The notes beneath the pieces were generated by a model. The model saw only the letters and a program-made list of their open reading frames with translations, did not search any database and had not been told where the DNA came from. 64,000 nucleotides of DNA from Acidimicrobiales bacterium (GTDB lineage Bacteria; Actinomycetota; Acidimicrobiia; Acidimicrobiales; Aldehydirespiratoraceae). The translations under genes were made by a program, and so were the position numbers. Every line of letters begins with the position of its first letter. The first letter of the stretch is position 1. Shown piece after piece: positions 1 through 7,299 of this stretch. The DNA lies in the NCBI GenBank assembly GCA_041394245.1, contig JAWKIR010000002.1, forward strand, positions 124,001 through 188,000. Reading direction: 5' to 3'.

Positions 1-1072
1 CTCGGGCCCGGCCGAAGGTGGTCCACACCTCCCAGTCGGGACGGAAGGCGTCGCTGCAGGACGTCTCCATGAACGTGGCGAACGCCTCGTTCAGCCAGAT
101 GCCCTCCCACCACTTCATGGTGACGAGGTCACCGAACCACATGTGGGCGAGTTCGTGGTTGATCACGTCGGCCACGATCTGGAGTTCGGGCTGACTCGCT
201 CCTGCGGGGTCGACGAGGAGGAGGACCTCGCGAAAGGTCACACAGCCGAGGTTCTCCATCGCCCCGAACGCGAAGTCCGGGATCGCCAGGAGGTCGACCT
301 TGTCGCCCGGGTACGGGATGTCGTAGTAGTCGCCGAACCACTCGAGCGCGTGGACGGCGACGTCGAGCGCGAACGGCGTCAGTTCGGCCTTGCCGGGTCG
401 ATGGACGATGCGCACGGGCACGCCGCCGGCGTCGACCGGCTCGGTGATCTCGAGCGGTCCGACCACGAACGCCACCAGATAGGTCGACATCCGCATCGTC
501 TCGGCGAAGGTGACGCGGCGGCGCCCGTCGGGGTCGATCGTGTCGGCGACCTCGGCGCTGTTGGACACGGCGAGGTGTTCGGGATCGACGACGAGCGTGA
601 TCGCGAACGTCGCCTTCCATGCCGGCTCGTCCCAGCACGGAAAGATCCGACGGGCGTCGGTCGACTGGCATTGTGTGGTGGCGATCGTGTGCTCGTTGCC
701 CTCGTCGTCTTCGTAGGTCGAGCGGTAGAAGCCCCGGAGACGATCGTTCAGGGTCCCTCGAAAGCCGGCGACCACCCGGGCCGGGCCGGGCGGCAGATCG
801 TGGGGGAGGGTGAGGTGCAGGCGTTCGGTCGCGTCGTCGAGACGGACGTCGGGCACGTGCTCGACGGCGGCGGCGCCCTCGCCGATGATGACGAGGGCAC
901 TGTCGATCTCGAGCTCGATCGCGTTGCAGACGAGCTCGTCGGTCGTCTCGAGCAGCTCGACGTCGATCGTCACCGACCCGCGGAAACTCGCATTCGCGAT
1001 GTCGGGCTCGATCACCAGCTCGTAGCGGTGCGGGACGACGTGAGACGGGAGACGGGGGTCCACTTCGGTCAT
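1..1072 (-). CDS. pepN: M1-family aminopeptidase N, 5' part (runs off window)
   Basis: Zinc metallo-aminopeptidase that removes N-terminal residues from peptides, presumably in the cytosol. The visible 357 residues hold the M1 exopeptidase motif GAMEN (270-274), the zinc site HELAH (306-310) and the third ligand E329, giving the HExxH-x18-E spacing of gluzincins. The N-terminal 200 residues fit the beta-saddle domain. There is no signal peptide. The ATG at 1072 lies 6 bases after a TAGATT hexamer, so the mRNA is probably leaderless. The C-terminal half lies outside the window. Family assignment is firm; the symbol is by family. Confidence 0.94.
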   Translation of the reverse strand, partial: MTEVDPRLPSHVVPHRYELVIEPDIANASFRGSVTIDVELLETTDELVCNAIELEIDSALVIIGEGAAAVEHVPDVRLDDATERLHLTLPHDLPPGPARVVAGFRGTLNDRLRGFYRSTYEDDEGNEHTIATTQCQSTDARRIFPCWDEPAWKATFAITLVVDPEHLAVSNSAEVADTIDPDGRRRVTFAETMRMSTYLVAFVVGPLEITEPVDAGGVPVRIVHRPGKAELTPFALDVAVHALEWFGDYYDIPYPGDKVDLLAIPDFAFGAMENLGCVTFREVLLLVDPAGASQPELQIVADVINHELAHMWFGDLVTMKWWEGIWLNEAFATFMETSCSDAFRPDWEVWTTFGRAR

Positions 1073-1078
1073 CCGACG

Positions 1079-1084
1079 AATCTA
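1079..1084 (-). promoter_or_regulatory. -10 hexamer TAGATT, leaderless promoter of pepN
   Basis: The hexamer ends 6 bases before the ATG at 1072, so the predicted transcript start coincides with the start codon. No -35 box is evident. Confidence 0.6.
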
Positions 1085-1178
1085 GAACCTTCACCAGACC
1101 GTAAACCGAAACACACCTCTGTAATACCGATCTCCGGTTTGATGGGAGGAGCGAGTCATCCACCCAAAGGAGTTCGGT

Positions 1179-1316
1179 ATGCGGAACCGGAATCGTCGCA
1201 AGGACTTGGAGAAGTCGTTCGATCCGATCGAATGGCCCGACGCGAAGCTCGGCGTCGACGACAAGGAGTTCGCCGAGGCGATCGCCCACGGTCGGGGAGA
1301 GTCGCTGGCGGCATAG
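1179..1316 (+). CDS. Small hypothetical protein, 45 residues
   Basis: Unrecognised small, highly charged protein. It starts with MRNRNRRKDLEKSFDPIEWP and ends in an Ala-rich tail. The main support is a strong ribosome binding site, AAGGAG, 7 bases before the ATG, which is unusual in a window where most lead genes lack one. It is divergent from pepN and followed by the PfkB kinase on the same strand. TAATAC at 1122-1127 is a possible -10 box. There is no membrane segment and no cysteine. Function unknown. Confidence 0.6.
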   Translation: MRNRNRRKDLEKSFDPIEWPDAKLGVDDKEFAEAIAHGRGESLAA

Positions 1317-1362
1317 GGCCATTTGGGCCACATTCCCCAGGCGGGACCCCGGTCCCCGGCGC

Positions 1363-1368
1363 TACCAT
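1363..1368 (+). promoter_or_regulatory. Possible -10 box TACCAT for the PfkB kinase
   Basis: It lies 34 bases before the GTG at 1403, which would leave a short leader carrying the GGAG ribosome binding site at 1394-1397. No convincing -35 box. Confidence 0.35.
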
Positions 1369-1402
1369 CGGTGCGTTCCGGAACCCTGCCCATGGAGCCC
1401 TC

Positions 1403-2377
1403 GTGGAAGCCACTCTCGACGTCGTCGGCGTCGGCAACGCCATCGTCGACGTCATCTCGACCGTTGACGACGACTTCATCGTCACCCACGATCTGAACAA
1501 GGGAGCGATGACCCTGATCGATGCCGATCGGGCGACGTCGCTCTACGCCTCGATGCCGCCGGGCATCGAGGCCTCCGGCGGGTCTGCGGCCAACACCATG
1601 GCTGGCCTCGCCAGCCTCGGCAGCCGGGCCGCCTACCTCGGCAAGGTCCGCGACGACCAGCTGGGCGAGGTCTTCATGCACGACCTGCGCGCGGCCGGTG
1701 TCGGATTCGATGTTCCGGCCGGCGCCGAGGGGCCGCCCACCGCTCGCTGTCTCATCCAGGTGACGCCCGACGCCGAGCGCACCATGAACACCTTCCTCGG
1801 GATCTCGGCGTTCCTGAGCCCGGACGACATCGACGAGGATCTCGTCGCTTCGGCCGCGATCACCTACTGCGAGGGTTACCTCTGGGACATGGACATCGCC
1901 AAGGAGGCGATCCGCGGCGCGATGGGTGCCGCCGCCGCGGCGGGCCGGACGGTGTCGATGACGCTGTCCGATGCGTTCTGCGTCGATCGTCATCGCGGGG
2001 AGTGGCTCGACCTCCTCGCCGACAAGGTCGATCTGGTCTTCGCCAACGAATCGGAGATCTGCTCGCTGTTCGAGACCGACGACTTCGATGCTGCGGCCGA
2101 AGCGATCGCCGACCTGGTCGAGATCGCTGCCCTCACCCGATCGGCGAAGGGTTCGGTGATCCGTTCGCGAGGCGAGACGATCGTGGTGCCGGCTGCGCCG
2201 GTGGCCCACGTGGTCGACGCCACGGGCGCCGGCGACCTCTATGCGTCGGGCTTTCTTCACGGACTGGCCAACGGCGCCACCCTGGGCCGGTGTGCCGAAC
2301 TGGGCGGTATCGCCGCGGCCGAGGTGATCTCCCACATCGGGGCGCGGCCCCACGTCGCGCTCGCCACCCTGGTCTGA
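1403..2377 (+). CDS. PfkB-family carbohydrate/nucleoside kinase (adenosine-kinase-like)
   Basis: ATP-dependent kinase of the ribokinase/PfkB family, 324 residues. It has the GG-containing substrate motif GGSAANT (59-65) and the second PfkB signature DATGAGD (272-278), whose last Asp is the catalytic base. The N-terminus (VVGVGNAIVD) and the LNKGAMTLID segment resemble the adenosine-kinase branch, but the substrate cannot be fixed by reading. The GTG start is chosen because GGAG precedes it by 5 bases and the kinase fold begins immediately after. Adenosine deaminase, upp and a nucleoside importer lie a few kilobases away, which is compatible with nucleoside salvage (inference). Confidence 0.88.
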   Translation: MEATLDVVGVGNAIVDVISTVDDDFIVTHDLNKGAMTLIDADRATSLYASMPPGIEASGGSAANTMAGLASLGSRAAYLGKVRDDQLGEVFMHDLRAAGVGFDVPAGAEGPPTARCLIQVTPDAERTMNTFLGISAFLSPDDIDEDLVASAAITYCEGYLWDMDIAKEAIRGAMGAAAAAGRTVSMTLSDAFCVDRHRGEWLDLLADKVDLVFANESEICSLFETDDFDAAAEAIADLVEIAALTRSAKGSVIRSRGETIVVPAAPVAHVVDATGAGDLYASGFLHGLANGATLGRCAELGGIAAAEVISHIGARPHVALATLV

Positions 2378-2441
2378 GCGCCGTCCCGGTCGGAGTCTCC
2401 GAGCGCGTGCCAGTGCGACGCGTTCCCGTTGACCGATCCGA

Positions 2442-2456
2442 TAATAATCGTTATCA
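2442..2456. promoter_or_regulatory. Fur/Zur-like operator upstream of the TetR gene
   Basis: The 15-mer TAATAATCGTTATCA matches the 7-1-7 Fur/Zur-type box TGATAATCATTATCA at 13 of 15 positions and is a near-palindrome in an otherwise GC-rich region. It ends on the A of the ATG at 2456. TTGACC (2429-2434) and TATCAT (2452-2457) sit 17 bases apart around it and could be a promoter it controls. It could instead be the TetR protein's own operator. Confidence 0.45.
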
Positions 2457-3094
2457 TGCCTGGCGATGGACGCTACGGCCCTTTCGTCGATATCGCTGCG
2501 GCGCATGACCCGTTGACGGATCGGCTGCTGGCCTCTGCGGTCGACGTCTTCACCGAGCGCGGGTTCGAAAAGGCCGGGGTCGCTGCGATCGCCCGTGCCG
2601 CCGGCGTCACGACCGGCGCCATCTACGCCCGCTGGAGCGGGAAGCACGACCTGATGCTCGATGCCCTCGACGTGGTGATGATGGATCGGCTCGAACAGCT
2701 GTTGTCGTCCGACGGTGCCGACGTCACCGACATTCTCGCCTCGCTCGGCTCGGAACTGGTCGTGCGTTCGCCGTCGGCCGATGCGCTGATCGCCGAAGCG
2801 ATGGTGATCGCCCGCCGGGATCCGGAGTTCCACGCAATGCTCACGAGGCGCATCGCCGAGCAGGAAGCCCGCCTGGCCTCCTGATCGACAGCGGCAAGGC
2901 CACCGGCCTGCTCGATCCGGCCCTGCCGACCGATGCGATCGTCGCGCTGTGCCACGCATCAGCCTCGGCTTCGCCATGTTCGGGTCGATCGATCGAGACC
3001 TCCCGAGCGCCGCGGGCTGGAACGCCGTCATCGAACGTCTGCTCGCAGCAGCCCGGCCGGCGGTCGCGGCCGCGTCCGCCCAGATCCCTACTGA
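2456..3094 (+). pseudogene. TetR-family regulator, broken by two frameshifts
   Basis: The N-terminal helix-turn-helix is intact (VFTERGFEKAGVAAIARAAG, then TTGAIYARWSGKHDL), but frame 1 stops at 2884. The typical TetR C-terminal text continues in the next frame (LLIDSGKATGLLDPALPTDA, from about 2879) and then, after about 2954, in a third frame (ISLGFAMFGSIDRDLPSAAG). One missing C at about 2880 and one at about 2955 would restore a single reading frame. A third missing C near 3087 would create a stop at 3092-3094. As given, the last frame runs without a stop into the next gene. It may be a real pseudogene or consensus errors. It probably once regulated the downstream di-iron gene. Confidence 0.75.
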
Positions 3095-3119
3095 ACATCC
3101 CCTACCCAGGAGTCCTGAG

Positions 3120-4265
3120 ATGGCTGTCACCGATGCCAATGATGTCGATCGGATCATGGAGATCGCGCAGGCGAACACCAATGCCGATGAGTTGATCCAC
3201 GCGGTGGAGGACAACGCCGACGCGATCTTCACGTGGGGCTACGACAAGGGCGAGCGGGCCAAGCTCGACAAGCTCTACGAGAAGGCCAAGACCTCGCAGT
3301 GGAACGGTACGACCGATCTCGACTGGTCGATCGAGGTCGATCCCTACACGGCCCTCGACCTCAGCCTCGAGCGCGGTCTGATGGGCGACTTCGACCAGGA
3401 CCCCAACAGTCCGGTTGCCAAGTGGGGCGACAAGGAGTGGGAGGAGTTCGGTCTCCAGTCGATCAAGTGGCGCCTGAGCCAGTTCATGCACGGTGAGCAG
3501 GGCGCGCTGTTGTGCACGGCGAAGATCGTCGAGACGGTGCCGTGGATCGATGCCAAGTACTACGCGGCGACGCAGGTGGTCGACGAGGCCCGTCACGTCG
3601 AGGTGTTCGCCCGCTACCTCGACGAGAAGCTCGACGGCGGCTACCCGGTCAACCCCCATCTCGGTCTGCTGCTCGACGACATCATCAACGACAGCCGTTG
3701 GGACATGACCTATCTGGGCATGCAGATCATGGTCGAGGGCCTCGCCCTCGCCGCCTTCGGCTTCATGCACGATGTCACCACCGAGCCGCTGCTCAAGAAG
3801 CTCCTGCGCTATGTGATGAGCGACGAGGCCCGCCACGTCGCCTTCGGCGTGCTGTCCCTCCAGGAGGTCTACGCCGAGATGAGTCACGCCGAGATCCGTG
3901 AGCGTCAGGAGTTCGCCTTCGAGGCGGCGCTGCGGATGCGCGATCGCTTCCTGCAGCAGGAGGTCTGGGAGCACATGGGTGTCGACACCCGCAGGATGGT
4001 CGAGCTGTTGCTCAACGCCCCCGAGGAATCGAAGGTGTTCCAACGGATGCTGTTCTCCAAGATCGTGCCCAACTGCCGCAAGCTCGGTCTGCTCGACGCC
4101 GGCGACGGCTGGCTGCGCGACCGCTTCACCGACATCGGCGTGATCGAGTTCGAACACTTCGAGGACACCGGCTCGGAGTTCCTCGACTACGACCTGGAAG
4201 AGGGCGACTTCGAAGGGAAGTCGGCGGAGAAAGCCGAAGCCGCCGCCGCTGCGGCGCTCCAGTAG
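3120..4265 (+). CDS. Ferritin-like di-iron protein (R2/AurF-like fold)
   Basis: 381-residue ferritin-superfamily protein with two iron-binding helix pairs: E126 then DEARH (155-159), and E207 then DEARH (235-239). This is the full E/ExxH + E/ExxH ligand set for a carboxylate-bridged di-iron centre, as in ribonucleotide reductase R2-like and AurF-like oxygenases. The substrate is unknown. The C-terminal 30 residues are acidic and then Ala-rich, probably disordered. The ATG at 3120 is chosen because AGGAG precedes it by 7 bases. It follows a broken TetR gene and a Fur-like box, so iron control is plausible (inference). Its stop codon TAG is also the first half of the next gene's -10 box. Confidence 0.88.
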   Translation: MAVTDANDVDRIMEIAQANTNADELIHAVEDNADAIFTWGYDKGERAKLDKLYEKAKTSQWNGTTDLDWSIEVDPYTALDLSLERGLMGDFDQDPNSPVAKWGDKEWEEFGLQSIKWRLSQFMHGEQGALLCTAKIVETVPWIDAKYYAATQVVDEARHVEVFARYLDEKLDGGYPVNPHLGLLLDDIINDSRWDMTYLGMQIMVEGLALAAFGFMHDVTTEPLLKKLLRYVMSDEARHVAFGVLSLQEVYAEMSHAEIRERQEFAFEAALRMRDRFLQQEVWEHMGVDTRRMVELLLNAPEESKVFQRMLFSKIVPNCRKLGLLDAGDGWLRDRFTDIGVIEFEHFEDTGSEFLDYDLEEGDFEGKSAEKAEAAAAAALQ

Positions 4266-4268
4266 CCT
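4263..4268 (+). promoter_or_regulatory. -10 hexamer TAGCCT overlapping a stop codon
   Basis: It ends 6 bases before the ATG at 4275. Its TAG is the stop codon of the di-iron gene. It would give the isomerase gene its own leaderless transcript. Confidence 0.55.
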
Positions 4269-4274
4269 CGCCGC

Positions 4275-5132
4275 ATGGGATACACCTGCTTCGATGTCGA
4301 GGAGACCGAGGGCGTCGCCCACGTTCGCCTGTCGCGCCCCGAATCGTTGAACTCGATGATCCCGGCCTTCTGGTCGGAGTTGCCCGAGATCATCGGTGAG
4401 CTCTCCGACTCCGGAAGGGTTCGTGCCGTCGTCTTGTCATCGACGGGCAAGCACTTCAGCGCGGGGATGGATCTGGCGGTGTTCACCGGCGGTGGCGATG
4501 CCGCCGAGGCGGTCGACTCGGGTGAGCGCATCAGGGAAACGGGCCGGCAGCGAGCCGCGCTGCGCTACAACGTCTTGCATCTCCAGCAATCGTTCTCGAT
4601 CCTCGAACAGGCTCGGATGCCCGTGCTCGCGGCGATCCAGGGCGGCTGCATCGGGGGAGCGGTCGACATGGTGACCGCGGCGGACTGTCGCTACGCCACC
4701 CGTGACGCGTTCTTCTGCATCCAGGAGATCAACATCGGCATGACGGCCGACGTCGGCACGCTCCAGCGGCTCCCGAAGCTGATACCCGAGGGTGTCGTCC
4801 GTGAGCTCGCCTACACCGGTCGCCGGATGCCCGCCGAGCAGGCGCTCGCCTACGGCCTCGTCAACCAGGTGTTCGACGACCACGAGTCGATGCTGAGCGG
4901 TGTGCACGAGATCGCCGCCGAGATCGCGTCGAAGTCGCCGCTGGCGATCCACGGCACCAAGGAGACGATCCTCTACACCCGTGACCACACGGTGGAGGAC
5001 TCGTTGAAATACATCGCTGCATGGCAGACCGGCATGTTCCAGCCCGGAGACATGGCCGAGACGTTCGCCGCCAAGGCCGAAGGTCGCGATCCGGCGTTCG
5101 ACGATCTCGGCGCCATCCGACGCGGGCTCTAG
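4275..5132 (+). CDS. ECH1-like delta(3,5)-delta(2,4)-dienoyl-CoA isomerase
   Basis: Crotonase-fold enzyme of 285 residues, predicted to move double bonds in dienoyl-CoA during oxidation of unsaturated fatty acids. Beyond the crotonase oxyanion-hole regions (HFSAGMDL, GGCIGGAVDM) it carries the ECH1-specific acidic triad: D131, E151 (QEINIG) and D159 (TADVGTLQRLPK). The C-terminal segment SKSPLAIHGTKETILYTRDH also matches ECH1 rather than ordinary enoyl-CoA hydratases. The start fits a leaderless promoter whose -10 overlaps the previous stop. The 3' end overlaps the convergent hypothetical gene by 4 bases. Confidence 0.88.
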   Translation: MGYTCFDVEETEGVAHVRLSRPESLNSMIPAFWSELPEIIGELSDSGRVRAVVLSSTGKHFSAGMDLAVFTGGGDAAEAVDSGERIRETGRQRAALRYNVLHLQQSFSILEQARMPVLAAIQGGCIGGAVDMVTAADCRYATRDAFFCIQEINIGMTADVGTLQRLPKLIPEGVVRELAYTGRRMPAEQALAYGLVNQVFDDHESMLSGVHEIAAEIASKSPLAIHGTKETILYTRDHTVEDSLKYIAAWQTGMFQPGDMAETFAAKAEGRDPAFDDLGAIRRGL

Positions 5133-5725
5133 TCTTCCAGCGGGGGACCGAACTGCAGGTCGAGGTCGCCGAGCTTCACGAGCGTCGAGGCGACCCAACC
5201 GCCGAGCGTGCCGAAGTGTTCGTCGAGGGTCGACCCGTCGACCAGCGCGGCTTCGTCGAGTTCGTAGACACCCTCGTAGCTGACCTCGATGGCGTACTCG
5301 ACGTCGTCGGGGTCGTCGCCGTGGATCGACTCGACGGTGGGCCCACCGCGCGTCAGTCGTTCGCCGCCCACGTCGGGGCTGGTGATCGGCAGGACCGAGA
5401 GAACCCCGCGGGGCTCGGGGGCTTCGGTCAGGCGTTGTACCCGTAGCGTGATCTCGATCTCGATCCTCGGTGGTTCGGTGAGCTCCTCGTCGACGTACCA
5501 GCTGCGGTATGCGGTCTGCGACCACGTGGGCCAGACACAGCCGACATCGGCCTGGACCCGGGGTGGAAGGCCCTCGCCGGGGAGGCCGTAGCTGGTCTGC
5601 CACGAGACGTCGCCGAGAAGGACGTCGACCTGGAAACGTTCCTCGAATGCCTGGCGTTCGAGGCGGGAGTCCTCGAACGCGTCGCGGAGCGAGCCGATGG
5701 CGTCGGTGAACACGTGATCGAGCAT
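5129..5725 (-). CDS. Hypothetical acidic protein, 198 residues
   Basis: No family recognised. The protein is acidic, soluble, without signal peptide or cysteine cluster. It begins MLDHVFTDAIGSLRDAFEDS (a helical stretch) and then alternates short charged strand-like segments. Coding is supported by strong third-position GC bias, a stop codon that just overlaps the convergent isomerase stop, and a TAGCCT hexamer 9 bases before the ATG. It follows the 2-hydroxyacid dehydrogenase on the same strand but probably has its own promoter. Function unknown. Confidence 0.7.
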   Translation of the reverse strand: MLDHVFTDAIGSLRDAFEDSRLERQAFEERFQVDVLLGDVSWQTSYGLPGEGLPPRVQADVGCVWPTWSQTAYRSWYVDEELTEPPRIEIEITLRVQRLTEAPEPRGVLSVLPITSPDVGGERLTRGGPTVESIHGDDPDDVEYAIEVSYEGVYELDEAALVDGSTLDEHFGTLGGWVASTLVKLGDLDLQFGPPLED

Positions 5726-5734
5726 GTGGGTTCG

Positions 5735-5740
5735 AGGCTA
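5735..5740 (-). promoter_or_regulatory. -10 hexamer TAGCCT overlapping the dehydrogenase stop
   Basis: It ends 9 bases before the ATG at 5725. Its TAG (5740-5738) is the stop codon of the upstream dehydrogenase gene. Confidence 0.5.
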
Positions 5741-6661
5741 GTACCCGGCGGCGACATCGACGGGTCCGAGCAGTTCCTCGTCGGCCAGCCAGCGGCGTAC
5801 GTTCTCCTCGACCCGCTCCGCCAGCCGCGCGAGACCCATCTCCGGGGTGTTGCCGACGTGTGGCGTGATCACCACGTTGTCGAACCCCCAGAGCGGATGG
5901 TCGTCGGGGAGCGGTTCGGGATCGGTGACGTCGAGCACGGCGCCGGCGAGAGCACCAGCGCGGAGCGCATCGACGAGATCGTCGTTCACCACGTGTCGGC
6001 CGCGGCCGACATTGATCAGCCACGCGTCGTCGGGCATCGCGTCGAGCAGCGCCGCATCGACCACGCCGGTCGTCTCGGGAGTCAGTGCCAGGCAGACGAT
6101 CACGGCGTCGGCTTCGCGGACCGCATCGAGCCGGGAATCGGTCGTGACGGTTCGGTGCGCGCCGGGTACTGCGTCGCTCCCGCGGCGAACGCAGGTGACC
6201 GTGCACCCCCATGGCTCGATGAGCCGCAGGAAGCTCTCGGCGAGTCCTCCGCCACCGAGCAGGGTGAGGTTCGCGCCGAGCAGGTTTCGGCCCGTCTGGG
6301 CGCCCCAGGACCGCGTGCGGGCGAACGTCGGGATGTCGCGAAAGGCCGACAGCAGTGCCGCCATGATCCATTCGGCGCAGTCGTCGGCGTAGACGCCCTT
6401 GCCGCACGTCCAGAGCCGGTCGTCGTCGAGCACGTGCACCATGTTCTCGATGCCGGCGTAGGGGAGTTGGACCCAGCGCGCGTTCGAGGCCTCGTGCACC
6501 ACACGTTCGAGTTCGTCGACCGCGGCGGGATCGGCCCAGATGAGTGCGTCGGCATCGGCGAGGTCGACCACGCGTGCTCCGGCACGCTCCACCGCCGCCA
6601 CGAGGGCTTCGTGCATGGCGGGCCGGCTTCGCGGTTCGACGGCGATCCGGCGTCCGCCCAT
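5738..6661 (-). CDS. D-isomer-specific 2-hydroxyacid dehydrogenase
   Basis: NAD(P)-dependent oxidoreductase of 307 residues that interconverts 2-hydroxy and 2-keto acids. The substrate is not predictable. It has the Rossmann glycine-rich turn LLGGGGLAE (134-142) and the catalytic Arg/Glu/His set: R220 in NVGRGR, E249 in DPEP and H268 in TPHVG. The N-terminal catalytic domain is short, as in the glyoxylate/hydroxypyruvate reductase-like branch. Its ATG overlaps the upp stop codon (TGATG), so it is probably translated by coupling from the upp message. Confidence 0.88.
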   Translation of the reverse strand: MGGRRIAVEPRSRPAMHEALVAAVERAGARVVDLADADALIWADPAAVDELERVVHEASNARWVQLPYAGIENMVHVLDDDRLWTCGKGVYADDCAEWIMAALLSAFRDIPTFARTRSWGAQTGRNLLGANLTLLGGGGLAESFLRLIEPWGCTVTCVRRGSDAVPGAHRTVTTDSRLDAVREADAVIVCLALTPETTGVVDAALLDAMPDDAWLINVGRGRHVVNDDLVDALRAGALAGAVLDVTDPEPLPDDHPLWGFDNVVITPHVGNTPEMGLARLAERVEENVRRWLADEELLGPVDVAAGY

Positions 6662-7293
6662 CAATCGACCCCGAACTGGCGGTCGCCCGCGTCGCCGAGG
6701 CCGGGGACGATGTAGCCGATCTCGTTGAGGTGGCTGTCGATGGCGGCCGTGACGTGGGTGTCGGCGGTGCCCGACGCGGTGAGGGCGTCGACTCCTTCGG
6801 GCGCCGACAGGACACAGACCACGGTGATCGGGCCGGCATTGGCGGCTCGCAGGCTCTCGCACGCATGGATCGCCGAGCCGGCGGTGGCGAGCATCGGGTC
6901 GAGCACCATCACCGGCTGCCCCCGGAGATCGGGAGGGACGGTGTTGAGGTAGACGTCGGGTCGAAGGGTCTCTTCGTTCCGTTTCAGGCCGATGAATCCG
7001 GTGCGGGCCTCGGGGAGGACGGCGAGGGCGGCGTCGAGCATGCCGAGTCCGGCTCGGAGGACCGGGACGAGGAGCGGGAGCTCGGTGTCGGGGCCGAGCG
7101 CGGTCCCGGTGGTCGGCCCCATGGGGGTGACGATGTCGATCTCCTCCGTGGCGAGGCTGCGCGAGGCCTCGTAGACGAGATGGCGGCTCAGCGTCCGCAG
7201 TGCGGCTCGAAAGGCCGGTCGGGTGGTGGTCTCGTCACGAAGCCGGGTGAGCGCGACTGCGGCGAGTGGATGGTCGACGACGTGGATGTGCAT
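6661..7293 (-). CDS. upp: Uracil phosphoribosyltransferase
   Basis: Converts uracil and PRPP to UMP in pyrimidine salvage. The 210-residue length is normal for bacterial Upp. The PRPP loop region appears as VMVLDPMLATAGSA, and the family's C-terminal uracil-binding signature as GYIVPGLGDAGDRQFG just before the end. It sits 7 bases after the M16 peptidase gene and overlaps the dehydrogenase by one base, so it lies in the middle of a minus-strand operon. Its presence beside adenosine deaminase and a nucleoside importer supports a salvage role. Confidence 0.95.
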   Translation of the reverse strand: MHIHVVDHPLAAVALTRLRDETTTRPAFRAALRTLSRHLVYEASRSLATEEIDIVTPMGPTTGTALGPDTELPLLVPVLRAGLGMLDAALAVLPEARTGFIGLKRNEETLRPDVYLNTVPPDLRGQPVMVLDPMLATAGSAIHACESLRAANAGPITVVCVLSAPEGVDALTASGTADTHVTAAIDSHLNEIGYIVPGLGDAGDRQFGVD

Positions 7294-7299
7294 GGCGAT

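Noticed and set aside
143..2377. 744-codon open frame on the plus strand
   Set aside because: Only its last 324 codons match a protein family (PfkB). The first part is the antisense shadow of pepN and of the 45-residue gene.
2949..4265. N-terminally extended or TetR-fused di-iron protein
   Set aside because: The frame is open upstream of 3120, but the extension matches a TetR C-terminus and the ATG at 3120 has its own AGGAG site. A frameshifted separate gene is the simpler reading.
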